A DNA stretch of 64,000 bases, from positions 1 through 64,000 of the forward strand of contig NZ_QWLM01000009.1 of assembly GCF_003515945.1 (NCBI RefSeq), read 5' to 3'. The notes under the pieces are model-generated. The model was not told where the DNA came from and made no database searches. It saw only the letters and a program-made list of their open reading frames with translations. The translations under genes were made by a program, and so were the position numbers. Shown in pieces: positions 1 to 9,791 of the stretch (position 1 is its first letter; each line of letters starts with the position of its first letter). The stretch comes from Dermacoccus abyssi. Its GTDB lineage: Bacteria > Actinomycetota > Actinomycetes > Actinomycetales > Dermatophilaceae.

Positions 1-40
1 GTCCTGGCCCGAGGGCTCGCCTGGGTTCTTCTCGTCGGTC

Positions 41-985
41 ATGGTCATGATTCTTACCGTTCCTCTCGGTACGGCTTACACAGACCATCTGACACGCCCT
101 GCCGTCGGCGCCGACGTGAAGGCCGAGCGTCGCAGGACGCGCCCGCAAGATGCGAAGGTCGCCTCGTGTCCGGTGCTGCGTGCGCGCGTGCTGGCAGATC
201 TACGCCAGTCACGCACCCCACGCCAGATCCCGGGCCGCTTGCGCCTCGAAGCAGCAGACGCGAGCGTTGAACGCATGCCGAACTCGCTACTAGCCGACGG
301 GCACGTCGCCAGCCATGAGGCGATCTACCAGTTCATCTACGCCATGCCCCGCGCGGAGCTGGTCAAGCATGGCGTGTTCTTGCAGTCCAAACGCACGCGT
401 CGCCACACACGCCCACAGCCGGGCTCGCGGACGAAGAAGGCCCCGATTGTCGGAATGACGCCCTTGAGTGAACGCGACCTGAGCGCGCTCGAACGGCGCG
501 TCCCGGGCCACTGGGAAGGCGACCTCATCATCGGCAAGAACGGTGCCACGTGCGCGATCACCCTCGTCGAGCGCATGAGCCGCTACGTCACGATCCTGGC
601 CTGCCCGATGGGCAAAGACAGCGCCAGCATCGCGGACATCCTCATCGAACACACCCGCGAACTGCCCGAGATGATGCGCGCGTCGCTGGCATGGGATCAA
701 GGCAGTGAGATAACCCGCCACGCCGCGCTCAGCCTGGCCACTGCTCTGCCGGTCTACTTCGCCGATTCCAGATCGCCGTGGCAGCGCCCGAGCAACGAGA
801 ACACGAACCGGCTGATCCGCGAGTACCTACCCAAGGGCGAGGCCATCCCCGCGCACCAGCCCTACCTACGCGCCATCAGCAGCGAACTCAACGAACGCCC
901 CCGAGCCACGCTCGGCTACCTCACACCCCGAGAATCCTTCCAACGACTTCTCGTCGGACAACCCCACGTTGCTTCCACGCCTTGA
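41..985 (+). mobile_element. IS30-family transposase, N-terminally truncated
   Basis: The reading frame encodes 314 residues matching the catalytic half of IS30-family DDE transposases, which cut and join insertion-sequence ends. The triad is visible as D161 (in HWEGDLI), D219 (in WDQGSE) and E253 (in SNENTNRL); the D219-E253 spacing fits the family DD(33)E pattern. IS30 proteins normally begin with a helix-turn-helix DNA-binding region. Here the first ~25 residues do not resemble one and the frame runs to the window edge without it, so the element is probably 5'-truncated and inactive. I could not identify terminal inverted repeats. It lies beyond the downstream end of the RHS toxin/immunity pair, a common place for insertion debris. 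Confidence 0.85.
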
Positions 986-1435
986 CACCGCCCCGCGATG
1001 CGCGGCATCAGCGGCCTTCACCTCGGCAACGCGAAAATCGACGCCCGCGGATCCTACGTCATCGACAAGGTGCACGCCGAGATGGGAACGACCAAGGCTT
1101 CGACCAGCGCTTGCTCGTCGCCTACCGTTGACAGGATCGGACCGACACGGGCCATTGGTCATGGTTAACTCCGCGCCTGCGGGACGCCGGCGCGCTGATC
1201 GAGGTGGCGGACATCGGCGGGAGCCTGAAGAGTTGGCCGCCGACGTCCTGGATCCACTTCGAGTGCCCCGGCAAGCGGTAACGACCTGACAGAAACGACC
1301 AACGCATTCCTCGAACCCCCTACGCGGCAGCGCGCTCGGATTCAGGAACTTGACCACCCATATCAACCTAACTCTCCTCAAGACAGATACCTTCAGGCGC
1401 CAGCCCCAGACCATCAGCTACCAAGCGTCGGCCCA
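986..1435. other. Gene-free stretch with decayed coding remnants
   Basis: No intact gene is visible between the IS30 remnant and the immunity gene. On the plus strand, one frame running from about 1080 to 1281 reads like ordinary protein apart from a stop at 1129-1131. It contains FDQRLLVAYR before that stop and GHWSWLTPRLRDAG and TSWIHFECPGKR after it. This is compatible with the 3' end of a decayed small gene, possibly an old orphan immunity gene of the neighbouring toxin locus. The family could not be recognised. Confidence 0.35.
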
Positions 1436-2098
1436 CTACCGAGGCCTTGAACCACCGGTCAAAAAGAACGAAGTCGGGAGTTCGAAATAGTCGCCGGCGA
1501 CCTCATAGGAGGGCGCGGACTTAAAGTATCCGTTGCGATGAGAATCTTCAAACAAGGGGCATGAATCGTCCGCGACGATAGACCGCGCAACCCCCTTTGC
1601 CAAAACGTACTCTGCGTAATCATCGGGCAATGAATACAGAGAGAGGCCATCCGAGTGTTTGACCGAAAGCATAAAACTGGGCCCCTCGGTCGAAGTTATC
1701 GTCCACGTGAGCTTAGCTTCCAGAATAGATCTACTCTTCCTAACGGGGAAATCCAAGCGGAAGAAATCCTGCTCCACGCCCTCAAGTCGGCTCTTAAGCT
1801 CCGCCAAGTTGCCACTCGACAGTCGCCCAATCCCTTCGACAATTTGCACTAGGTAAGGAGGCGACGTCGGCCCTGAAGACAGCGTCATATCACTCAGCCG
1901 CGACTCTATCAGCGCCCTAGAATCAGTCATGTCTGCAACCAGGTAGCCTCTGGGCCCCACTAGAGGCCGCTCAAGGTTCGCCAATTCCACCGTTACGTGA
2001 CCCGCAGCGATCGCGGCTAACCAGAACGCCTCTCGGGGCAATTCTACAGTTCCCGGTGGAAGCCTGTCGTCAATCGTTACCACGCGAAGCTTGGACAT
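1436..2098 (-). CDS. Putative immunity protein for the RHS toxin
   Basis: This 220-residue protein has no signal peptide, membrane segment or family motif I recognise. It is proposed as the cognate immunity protein because it lies immediately downstream of the toxin tip on the same strand. Its ATG at 2098-2096 shares one base with the RHS stop codon (TGATG on the minus strand), implying translational coupling. A GTG three codons upstream (2107) is an alternative start. The protein is soluble and mixed alpha/beta-looking, ending in SFFLTGGSRPR. Base composition is visibly more AT-rich than the flanking genes, matching the adjacent toxin tip, as expected when a toxin tip and its immunity gene are exchanged as one unit. 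The function rests on position only. Confidence 0.6.
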   Translation of the reverse strand: MSKLRVVTIDDRLPPGTVELPREAFWLAAIAAGHVTVELANLERPLVGPRGYLVADMTDSRALIESRLSDMTLSSGPTSPPYLVQIVEGIGRLSSGNLAELKSRLEGVEQDFFRLDFPVRKSRSILEAKLTWTITSTEGPSFMLSVKHSDGLSLYSLPDDYAEYVLAKGVARSIVADDSCPLFEDSHRNGYFKSAPSYEVAGDYFELPTSFFLTGGSRPR

Positions 2099-2511
2099 CA
2101 AGAACACCCCTTACTGCTTCCAGTCTTATGCCCGGGTGGGCACTTTCCATTTCTATAGTAATACTTTGCTATCAACGTCATCTCCACGGTTCTTGCCTCG
2201 TAGTAAGAGTATCTAATGCCCTTCTTTCGCCATTTGCAAATGGTTCTACCCCAGGCTTGACAGGCATATATCTGATTTTGGGCACGCTTCCAACTAACCC
2301 CCGAAATACCATACTTCCAAGTTCGCCAAAAACCTCCACCTAAAAATTGAATCTCGTAGATGAAATATTCACGGCGGAGTAGCGATTTTCGAGTTTTCTT
2401 GGGCTTAGCGATAGCATTCTTAGGCGGCTTGTAAGCGCGAGGAGCTGAGCCACGCTGACCATATTGGCCGGCCCTTCCCGGCGCGACAAAACCTCCGCCT
2501 TCGACAGAGCG
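2098..2511 (-). other. Toxin tip of the RHS protein, GIY-YIG/URI-like nuclease domain
   Basis: This is the variable C-terminal region after the conserved DTTGLH motif. A basic linker (KPKKTRKSLLRRE) leads into YFIYEI, TWKYGISG, an Arg in WKRAQ, TVEMTLIAKYYY and KCPPGHK. The order, a Y-I-Y strand, a YGI strand, an Arg helix, a Glu in a helix and a PPG turn, resembles the GIY-YIG/URI nuclease fold used as a toxin domain in polymorphic toxins. The likely metal-binding Glu is residue ~2221. The tip is more AT-rich than the core, indicating separate exchange. Nuclease assignment is from motif pattern only. Confidence 0.62.
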
Positions 2512-5500
2512 GTGCAGGCCTGTCGTATCCCGCAAGTTTAGCGGGTCGTTCGGGTATGCGTAGCTGGTCTCGTTGCCGCCGTAGACGGGATCGAGGCTGG
2601 TGAAGAGTCCGCGTTGGTTGTTGTAGACGCGGGCTCCCATGAGGGTCAGGCCAGCGGTGTCCGGGGTGGTGGCGCGTTGGTGGGCGCCGAGCCATCCGTA
2701 CCCGAGGACACCGCTGCTCGCATTGGTGCCTGTGGTGCCGCCGGTGGTGGGTTGGCCGTACTCGCTGTACGTGCTCCAGTCCGTGATCGAGGTCGCGGGC
2801 GTGTTCGTGCCGTTCACGGCCGCGATCTCAAGGCTAGTGGCGGTGTTGCCGTTCGGGTCGATCAGCGCGATGTTCGCCTTGCCGGTCTCGTCGAGCATCG
2901 CGCCGAGGGAGCCGCTGACGGAGTCGGTGTACCGCTCGAGCCCGCCACCACTGAGTTCCACCCAGGACGGGTTGTCCGAGTCATCGGTGTAGTGCCGCGT
3001 CAGCGTCGTCGCTGCGCCACTGCTCGGCGTTGACGTCTGCGCCTTACGCCGCCCCGCCGAATCCAGTGTGAACGTCGTGACGGTGCCGCCCTGGCTGATC
3101 TTCTGAATCGAGTCGTCCAGGTAGTAGCCGAGCGTCACGTCACCCGCTCCTGGGTTTGGGGCATCCGCCTTCGGCATCAGAGTTTGGCGACCGAATGCGT
3201 CGTAGGTGTACGAGCCGGCACCGTTCTTGCCGGTCGTGGGACGGTCAGCATCGTCGTACGCCATCGTCGCCGATGTGCTCGTCGTGTTGGCCGTGCCGGC
3301 GCAGTCACCGTCAGCGTGGGTGGTTTCGTTGCTAGCGGTGCGGTTACCGTTCGCGTCGAAGGTGTACGTGCGCGCCGCGCACGCCGCGTCCGCACTGACC
3401 TTGGTGTCGGGGTCGATCGCACCCGCACCGGCGGCCTTTTCACGGTCGGTGACCTTCGTCAGGCGCGACAAGCCGTCGTAGGAGTATTCCTTGTCGTACG
3501 CCTTGCCCGTGCCGACGCTCATGTGGCTGGTGTCGCCGTCTTCAGCGATGCCCGGGTCGCCGTCGAACGCCGCACCCGCGCCGGTGTACTGACGCGCCAC
3601 GCGGCCCAGCCCGTCGCGCTCTTGCGTCCACGCCATCCAGGTACCGGTCGTCGGCGTACCGGGCGTCCAGCTCACCGTGCCGTCATCAGCCGTCGTCGCG
3701 GTGACCGGGGTGACCTGCCCCTCGTACGAAAGGCCCGTCACTTCACCGAGGGTGTTGGTGTCGGTGCGTGCGGTGACGAATCCGGGCATGTCTTCCTGCA
3801 TGATCTTGCCGTCAATGTCGAACGCCGCACCGTAGGTCAGGTCACCACCAGTACCGGGGCGTGTCACGCTCATGCCGGTGACGAGGCCGCGGCGCTCCGT
3901 CTTGCCGGCCGCGTCGGTGCCGTCATAGGTGTACGCCGTTGTGCCCTTCGGATCGGACACGCTCGCGACGGCACCGTCAACACCGTACGTCGTCGTCGCG
4001 CTCTCACCGGACTCGTTCGTGTAGGAGGTCTTGCGGCCCCAGTTGTCATAGCCGGTGCTGATGCGATTGCTCGTCGCGTCGGTGCCAGCGTCGTTGGCGT
4101 CACCCGTGTAGTCGACCAGGCCGACCGTGTTGTAGTGCGTGAACGTCGCAGGAATCGCCGTTGCGCCCGGGATGCTGCCAGTGGCCTTCACGAGGACCGG
4201 GCGAGCCGCCGCGTCGTATCTCGTCGTCGTGGTGCGATTCGCGCTGCCGGATGCCTCGACGACAGTGGTGGGGTTGAGCCACATGTCCATGCCCGTGGTG
4301 CGTGCGTCAGGCAGACTCGGCCCGCTCGAGGGCGCAGTACCGGGGAAGACTCGGCACGGTGAGCCGGCCCATTCGGGCTTGTTCCCACATTGCGCGTCAT
4401 CACTGTTCGTACCGGCGGTGTAGAACACCGTGCGACGAGTTCCCGCAGAAGCGGTCGAGGTGGCCTTTGGCTGGCGCTCCTCGATCGTGCGCCCAGCAGA
4501 GTCGTAGCGCGTCGTGCGCGTCACCCCGCCCGTCGTCACTGTCGTCGGCATGCCGAGGCTCCAGCCGTCGGTGTCGCCGCTGCTGATGGCGGCGTACCCG
4601 TTCGTCGTCTTCGACAGCTCACTCAGCTGTGTGCCGGCGTTGTCGATGACCGACGCGGTCACGGTCGTCGCCAGCGAGTACGGCTGCCCCGTCGCGGGGT
4701 TCACACCACTGTTCGGCGCGCCCTGGTCGTAGTCGGTGTGCACCTTCTTACGCGCCGTCACCAACGCGCCACCGACACTCATCTGTGACGCGGGCGTGAA
4801 CACGTCCACCACGCGCGAACCCGCAGGCAACGTCACCGTACCGGAGGCGTCCTTGATGTCGTCGTTGTAGATCGTGCTCGTCGCGTAGAAGTCGCTCGTC
4901 GACTTGACCTCGGCCGCGTCCGCACCATCCGGGGTCGCGTCGAGGGCAGCCTTGATGCCCTGCGGCGTCAGCGTACGGATCGGGTTGCCCTGCGCGTCAT
5001 AGTCGCTGGAGCTGACGAGCCACTGCCCCGCACCGTACTCAGCGCTGTTCACTTCATAGTTGTTCGCATCGACGTAGGACAGCGACGCGTACGACCAGTC
5101 GCCCGCACTGATGTTTGATGCGTTGGTGCTGCTGACGGGGTGGTCTTGGCCGAACACCGCGTACCCCGTCGCCGGGACGGAAGCCTGGGCCCACTTCGCA
5201 ACATCCGTCGCGCCGAGGGACGGCAAGGAACTGTTGCCCGTGGCGGGCACGCCATAGACGAACGAGTACAACGCAGCGCTGTTGCCGCCGGTGGTGGCTG
5301 CGTCGCGAGTGATCTGCTTGACCTTCTTGTCCCCGTCATAGGTGATGCGGAACGCGGCCTGACCTGAAGGGGCGATCGACGCTAGGCGGGTGGAGTCACC
5401 GTCCCACGTGTAGCTCGTCGACAGGTTCGAGCGCGGGTCGGTCACCTTCACCAGGCGCTTGTTGCTGTCGTAGGTGTACGTCGCGACGGGCGTGGACTTC

Positions 5501-8500
5501 ATCGCGTTCGAGGCCGGGTCCCACAGGTACGCGCTGGCGCTCTTGACCTGCCCCGTCACGTCACCATTACCGGTGCTCGCGCCGTAGGTGATGTCCAGGG
5601 CACGGCAACCCTTCTTCGTCAACGCTCCCGTGCCGGGGCAGTCGGCGGAGGTAAAGCCGTCGGGCAGTCCGGACAGGATGCGCGTGACACGGCCGGTGCC
5701 GTCACGTGTGTAGGTTGTCGTGCCGGCCGTACCGGGCTCAGCGACCTTCGACACACCCCACTGACCGTTCGTCAACGTGTACGTCGTGACCGTCTTGTCG
5801 TCCTCGGTCACTGTCATGGACGTGCCGCCCGTCGCGACGACGAGCTTCAGGCCCGAGTCGACGGTGTCCTGCGTGATCGGTTCGTAGGTGCCCGCGAGGT
5901 CCTTCGTGCGCCCACCACCAGGCTGACCGAACACCAACACGCTGCCGTCGGTGTCGGCGAGGATCATCGTGCCGTCCGTAGCGGTCTGGTCGATGACGCT
6001 CATGCCGCCGAGGCCCGCGTCGGGGCCGTCGAGGTTGGCGCTGAAGCCGGGACCGAAGACCTGATCGGCGATCGTGGTCGGCCACCCGTTCAGGGTGCCG
6101 TCACCAGCGAACGATAGGTGCGAACGCGACAGCGTCAGGTCACCGGCCAGGCCGGGGACGGACGCGTCGGAACCGTCGACGTTGAGTTCACCGGTGACCT
6201 GGGCGACCTGCCCGAACCCAGTGTCCTGCGTCGGGAAGGTGCTACCGAACGCATGCGGAAGGCGGGTGATGCGCTCTGCGGTGCCATCCCACGTGCACTG
6301 CGGCGTCGAGTTGCCCGGGTAGGTGAAGCACACCTGCACATCCAGGGTGACCGGAACGCGCGGGTTCAGGCTCGAACCGTCCTTACGCGTCGTCGCCGTC
6401 GCGGTGTCGAACGTGCCATCAGCCTTCGCCACACCACTACTGACGGTCACCGGCAGAGACGGGCCGTCAACCCACTCCGCGCTCGTGGAACTCGTCCCGG
6501 TGACGCGCCACTGCACCTTCGCCGTGGGCGTGGACGAGCCCTGACCGGCCGCGGTCACGCGCACCTTGCCCGACGTGGACGCGCCGTTGACCGGCGAGGA
6601 GACCGTGGCTTTACCCCACCCGAAGCTCGAGGTCGTCGACGCGGACAGGTTCGAACCACCCACGGCGACCGCGCGCACCGAGTGCGCACCGTTCGCCTTC
6701 GGAACCGTCACCGTCGTCGACGTCGCGGTCTGCTTCGCGTCGATCGTCTTCGTCGGCGTCGCAGCACCATCAACATAAATGTCGAGGCGCGTCGCGGCCC
6801 TCACGCCCGAACCCGACGTGGAGACGGTGCACGAGACATCCGCGCTGGGCCCGGTCTGCGCCCACGACCCGTTCGCGTAGTTCGGGCACGAGATGCTCGG
6901 CGCGGCCGGCGCCGTACCGGCGCGCTTGATCGTCGTCCACCCCGACCACGACGAGTTACTCAACCCAAGCTCATCGCTCGCCTTGGCGCGCACGTAATAC
7001 GTGCCACCATCCGGAAGGTCCGTCGCATTAGCGCAACTGACCTTCGCACCCGAAGCACCCAACCCGCTCGTACACGAGGCCACCAACGACGACGAACTCG
7101 TCGTCGTCGAGTTGTGGATCTCGAACGTGGCCTTGACTCGCGACGCGTCCGGGTCAGTGATGACACTCGAGAACGTCACCTTGCCACCCTGCACATACCC
7201 GACACTGCCGTACGTGCCGTTGGCGACGAACGACGGCGCAGCCGCCACATTCGGAGCCCGGTTGTACGTGTACGTCAACTGCGGCGGATTCGACGTCTCT
7301 GACGACGCGAAACGCTTCCACCCGTTCGAGTCCTTCTCATTGTTCGCCTGCAACGCAAGCGAGCCGTTCGACCACCCCGACGACGTGAAGTCCTTCACCG
7401 CCTGCGTGACGTCGATTGCCTGACGCCCGGCCGGACACGTCGAGGCGTTTGCGCCCTTCGCGAATGACGCTGAACCCCCGGAGGCGTACACATTCGGCTG
7501 CGACGTCCACCGGGTCGCCGACGAAGCGGCCGCAGAGCGGCCCACATCAAGACGCGAGGGTGTGCACGACCACGACCACGTCGAGTACAACGACAACGAC
7601 GCTGACACCACCTGCTTACCGGCAAGCCCGGCCAACGGGAAGTTCAGATACGAACGCGCGACCGTTGCCCCGCCGTTAAACGTGCCCGCACGCAGCTCGC
7701 TGTCCGTGGAATGGTCCGAACTCGAATCAGACTGAACCCACGTGTCAAAACTCGCGTTGATGCTTCCCGAGGCGTACGTCGGATCGATCGTGATCGGGAA
7801 CTGACGCGCACCGCTTCGAGCCCACCCCGCATCGACGGAGACCGTGATGATGGCCTTGTTCTTCCCCTTCGACGTCACATCAAGGCGCGTGTCCGTCGTG
7901 CTCGCCGGAATGCCTGCCTTCTCGATGACCTTCGCGTCCCACGCACCCGGCGCCGCGACATGCGACACCACCTTGCCGTCACCATCGACGAACGAAACCG
8001 AACCATCCGCTTCCTTCTTCGCGCTCACCCCATCGAGCTTGACGGGAAACTCAACCGCCAGGCGCCCCTTCGCCGGCCCGTTCTTCGCGATCAAACGCTC
8101 AACAGTCTTCGCGTCCTTGACATCGACAAACGTCTCCATGCCCCGCCGCAACGCCTGCACCCGGTAATCCACACCCGAATCAGCGTTGGCATACGTCGCT
8201 TCGCTGCCCTTCAACTTCGGCTTCGGCAACTTCTTCGGCCACCCGAACACCACACTCGTGTTCACGTCCGGCTTCACCTCGAGCGCGTCTACCCCCTGAT
8301 CGGCCGTGACGCGCGCACTACCTCCGCTCGCCGAGGCATCCCCCGCACCCAGCGTGATCTCGTTCTTCACCGACTTCGGCGCAACCGTGCCATCCGACTG
8401 CTCCACGAGCGTCAGGTCGATGTTCTTCCACGCACCCTGATCGTCCTTGAACCGGGTCGGTGCCGACGTCGCCTTCGTCGTCATCGTCCCGTCCGGGTTC

Positions 8501-8844
8501 GCGAACGTCTGCGAGGTCTCCGAACGCAACGACTCGACCTCAACAGGCGACCCCTGCGCGCGAGCCGACACCGCTGCCGACGTCTCATCCGGGCGCGACG
8601 ACACCCTCGTCTGCTTCTTGGCCTCACCAAACGCCGGCTTCACCGCACCAGCCGCCGTAGCGACAGGCGATGCCTCGATCGAGAACGTCACACCGATCAG
8701 AGCGCACAACGCCCACGCGAGCCAACGCCACGGCGAACGAACACGATCACGGCCGAGGAAGAACGAGGAACTGCCGCCAGCAGGCATAGGGGGTGTCCGA
8801 TCAAGAGAACACGACGAGGCACACAGACGTGAGCAAGGACACAT
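2098..8844 (-). CDS. Secreted RHS/YD-repeat polymorphic toxin
   Basis: The protein has 2248 residues if it starts at 8844; an ATG at 8787 gives a tighter signal peptide and is equally plausible. Basic residues and a hydrophobic helix (WRWLAWALCALIGV) before an Ala-rich cleavage region indicate Sec export. Residues ~360-528 match the DNRLRE module of actinobacterial RHS proteins. The RHS core starts near residue 880, with many YD repeats (for example TYTYDSNKRL, SYDGLSRLTK, YTYDAFGRQ) from ~1050 to ~2100. The conserved core terminus (GLTLMGARVYN, YAYPNDPLNL, DTTGLH) ends at about residue 2111. A variable 137-residue tip follows. RHS cores form a shell that encloses and releases the C-terminal toxin in interbacterial competition. 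The coupled immunity gene follows directly. Confidence 0.93.
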   Translation of the reverse strand: MCPCSRLCASSCSLDRTPPMPAGGSSSFFLGRDRVRSPWRWLAWALCALIGVTFSIEASPVATAAGAVKPAFGEAKKQTRVSSRPDETSAAVSARAQGSPVEVESLRSETSQTFANPDGTMTTKATSAPTRFKDDQGAWKNIDLTLVEQSDGTVAPKSVKNEITLGAGDASASGGSARVTADQGVDALEVKPDVNTSVVFGWPKKLPKPKLKGSEATYANADSGVDYRVQALRRGMETFVDVKDAKTVERLIAKNGPAKGRLAVEFPVKLDGVSAKKEADGSVSFVDGDGKVVSHVAAPGAWDAKVIEKAGIPASTTDTRLDVTSKGKNKAIITVSVDAGWARSGARQFPITIDPTYASGSINASFDTWVQSDSSSDHSTDSELRAGTFNGGATVARSYLNFPLAGLAGKQVVSASLSLYSTWSWSCTPSRLDVGRSAAASSATRWTSQPNVYASGGSASFAKGANASTCPAGRQAIDVTQAVKDFTSSGWSNGSLALQANNEKDSNGWKRFASSETSNPPQLTYTYNRAPNVAAAPSFVANGTYGSVGYVQGGKVTFSSVITDPDASRVKATFEIHNSTTTSSSSLVASCTSGLGASGAKVSCANATDLPDGGTYYVRAKASDELGLSNSSWSGWTTIKRAGTAPAAPSISCPNYANGSWAQTGPSADVSCTVSTSGSGVRAATRLDIYVDGAATPTKTIDAKQTATSTTVTVPKANGAHSVRAVAVGGSNLSASTTSSFGWGKATVSSPVNGASTSGKVRVTAAGQGSSTPTAKVQWRVTGTSSTSAEWVDGPSLPVTVSSGVAKADGTFDTATATTRKDGSSLNPRVPVTLDVQVCFTYPGNSTPQCTWDGTAERITRLPHAFGSTFPTQDTGFGQVAQVTGELNVDGSDASVPGLAGDLTLSRSHLSFAGDGTLNGWPTTIADQVFGPGFSANLDGPDAGLGGMSVIDQTATDGTMILADTDGSVLVFGQPGGGRTKDLAGTYEPITQDTVDSGLKLVVATGGTSMTVTEDDKTVTTYTLTNGQWGVSKVAEPGTAGTTTYTRDGTGRVTRILSGLPDGFTSADCPGTGALTKKGCRALDITYGASTGNGDVTGQVKSASAYLWDPASNAMKSTPVATYTYDSNKRLVKVTDPRSNLSTSYTWDGDSTRLASIAPSGQAAFRITYDGDKKVKQITRDAATTGGNSAALYSFVYGVPATGNSSLPSLGATDVAKWAQASVPATGYAVFGQDHPVSSTNASNISAGDWSYASLSYVDANNYEVNSAEYGAGQWLVSSSDYDAQGNPIRTLTPQGIKAALDATPDGADAAEVKSTSDFYATSTIYNDDIKDASGTVTLPAGSRVVDVFTPASQMSVGGALVTARKKVHTDYDQGAPNSGVNPATGQPYSLATTVTASVIDNAGTQLSELSKTTNGYAAISSGDTDGWSLGMPTTVTTGGVTRTTRYDSAGRTIEERQPKATSTASAGTRRTVFYTAGTNSDDAQCGNKPEWAGSPCRVFPGTAPSSGPSLPDARTTGMDMWLNPTTVVEASGSANRTTTTRYDAAARPVLVKATGSIPGATAIPATFTHYNTVGLVDYTGDANDAGTDATSNRISTGYDNWGRKTSYTNESGESATTTYGVDGAVASVSDPKGTTAYTYDGTDAAGKTERRGLVTGMSVTRPGTGGDLTYGAAFDIDGKIMQEDMPGFVTARTDTNTLGEVTGLSYEGQVTPVTATTADDGTVSWTPGTPTTGTWMAWTQERDGLGRVARQYTGAGAAFDGDPGIAEDGDTSHMSVGTGKAYDKEYSYDGLSRLTKVTDREKAAGAGAIDPDTKVSADAACAARTYTFDANGNRTASNETTHADGDCAGTANTTSTSATMAYDDADRPTTGKNGAGSYTYDAFGRQTLMPKADAPNPGAGDVTLGYYLDDSIQKISQGGTVTTFTLDSAGRRKAQTSTPSSGAATTLTRHYTDDSDNPSWVELSGGGLERYTDSVSGSLGAMLDETGKANIALIDPNGNTATSLEIAAVNGTNTPATSITDWSTYSEYGQPTTGGTTGTNASSGVLGYGWLGAHQRATTPDTAGLTLMGARVYNNQRGLFTSLDPVYGGNETSYAYPNDPLNLRDTTGLHRSVEGGGFVAPGRAGQYGQRGSAPRAYKPPKNAIAKPKKTRKSLLRREYFIYEIQFLGGGFWRTWKYGISGVSWKRAQNQIYACQAWGRTICKWRKKGIRYSYYEARTVEMTLIAKYYYRNGKCPPGHKTGSSKGCS

Positions 8845-8925
8845 TCCCCTGCGTAGACTCCTGCGAGGACCGCGCCACGCGGACCGTTACTCAACCGTTA
8901 TTGACTGGTTTGCGAAAGGCCCGAC

Positions 8926-9225
8926 ATGCGTCTCACCCTCCACAGGAGCTTCGTCGCACTCACAGCACTCGGCGCCTTCTCCCTCACCACAGCATGCACA
9001 AAGGACGAACCCCGCCCCCTTCCCGCTGGCGACCAAAGCGTCTGCAACGCAGCGCACGCAAACAACGCCCGCACCGTCTACAACGTGCGCCACCAACCCA
9101 CCGACGCCGAACTCAAGAAGCAAGCGAACCGCATCTACCCCGGCAGCAGCGACACCAACGACACCGACGCCATCAAGCAGATCAAGACCCGCTGCAAAAA
9201 CCTCGGCTACGAATCGCGCGCATAG
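8926..9225 (+). CDS. Small lipoprotein, function unknown
   Basis: The 99-residue protein begins with a positively charged n-region and a hydrophobic stretch ending in the lipobox LTTAC, so Cys25 is the predicted lipidated residue and the mature protein is anchored outside the membrane. The mature part is short and polar, with two further cysteines (SVC and TRC) that could form a disulfide. An AAAGG Shine-Dalgarno-like sequence lies about nine bases before the ATG. It is divergent from the RHS gene and no domain family is recognised; similar tiny lipoproteins are common in actinobacteria. Confidence 0.75.
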   Translation: MRLTLHRSFVALTALGAFSLTTACTKDEPRPLPAGDQSVCNAAHANNARTVYNVRHQPTDAELKKQANRIYPGSSDTNDTDAIKQIKTRCKNLGYESRA

Positions 9226-9293
9226 CTTCAGCCGCCGTCATGAGGCGGTCCTTCGCGCCCCCCGGTGCAGCGCCAACCGGTCATGATGAACCC

Positions 9294-9791
9294 ATGACGA
9301 CGAACATCACGCCCTGCATCTGGCTCGACGGCACCGCTCAGGCCGCGGCCGACCTGTACCTGTCGCTCTTTCCCAACGCGAAGCGCACGAGCACCGTCCA
9401 GTATCCCACCGACGAGGCTGCCCTCGGCCCGAACGCGCACATGGCCGGGCAGGTGCTCATGGAGGAGGTCGAGCTCGACGGCAACCCCTTCACCCTCCTC
9501 AACGGTGGGCCGCAGTTCCCGCAGACGGAGGCCGTCAGCTTCCAGATCATGTGCGCCGACCAGGCCGAGGTCGACCACTACTGGAACGGCTTCACCGCGA
9601 ACGGCGGCTCCGAGAGCCAGTGCGGCTGGTGCCAGGACCCGTTCGGCGTGAGCTGGCAGGTCATCCCCCGCCGCCTCTACGAGCTGATGAGCGACCCGGA
9701 CCCGCAGGTCGTCACGCGGGTGTCGCAGGCGATGTACTCGATGCGGAAGCTGGACGTCGAGCAACTCGAGCGCGCTGCACGAGGAGCATGA
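9294..9791 (+). CDS. VOC-fold protein, PhnB/demethylubiquinone methyltransferase-like
   Basis: This 165-residue protein matches the PhnB-like branch of the vicinal oxygen chelate superfamily. It opens with ITPCIWLDGTAQAAADLY, contains FTLLNGGPQF, ends the fold with DPFGVSWQVIPRRLYEL and finishes with a short helical tail (MYSMRKLDVEQLE). The length is typical. Members of this branch are usually annotated as 3-demethylubiquinone-9 3-methyltransferase domain proteins, but their substrate is unknown. The start ATG lies six bases after CATGAT, a possible -10 box of a leaderless promoter. Its 3' end overlaps the convergent glycosyltransferase gene by 80 bases. Confidence 0.85.
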   Translation: MTTNITPCIWLDGTAQAAADLYLSLFPNAKRTSTVQYPTDEAALGPNAHMAGQVLMEEVELDGNPFTLLNGGPQFPQTEAVSFQIMCADQAEVDHYWNGFTANGGSESQCGWCQDPFGVSWQVIPRRLYELMSDPDPQVVTRVSQAMYSMRKLDVEQLERAARGA

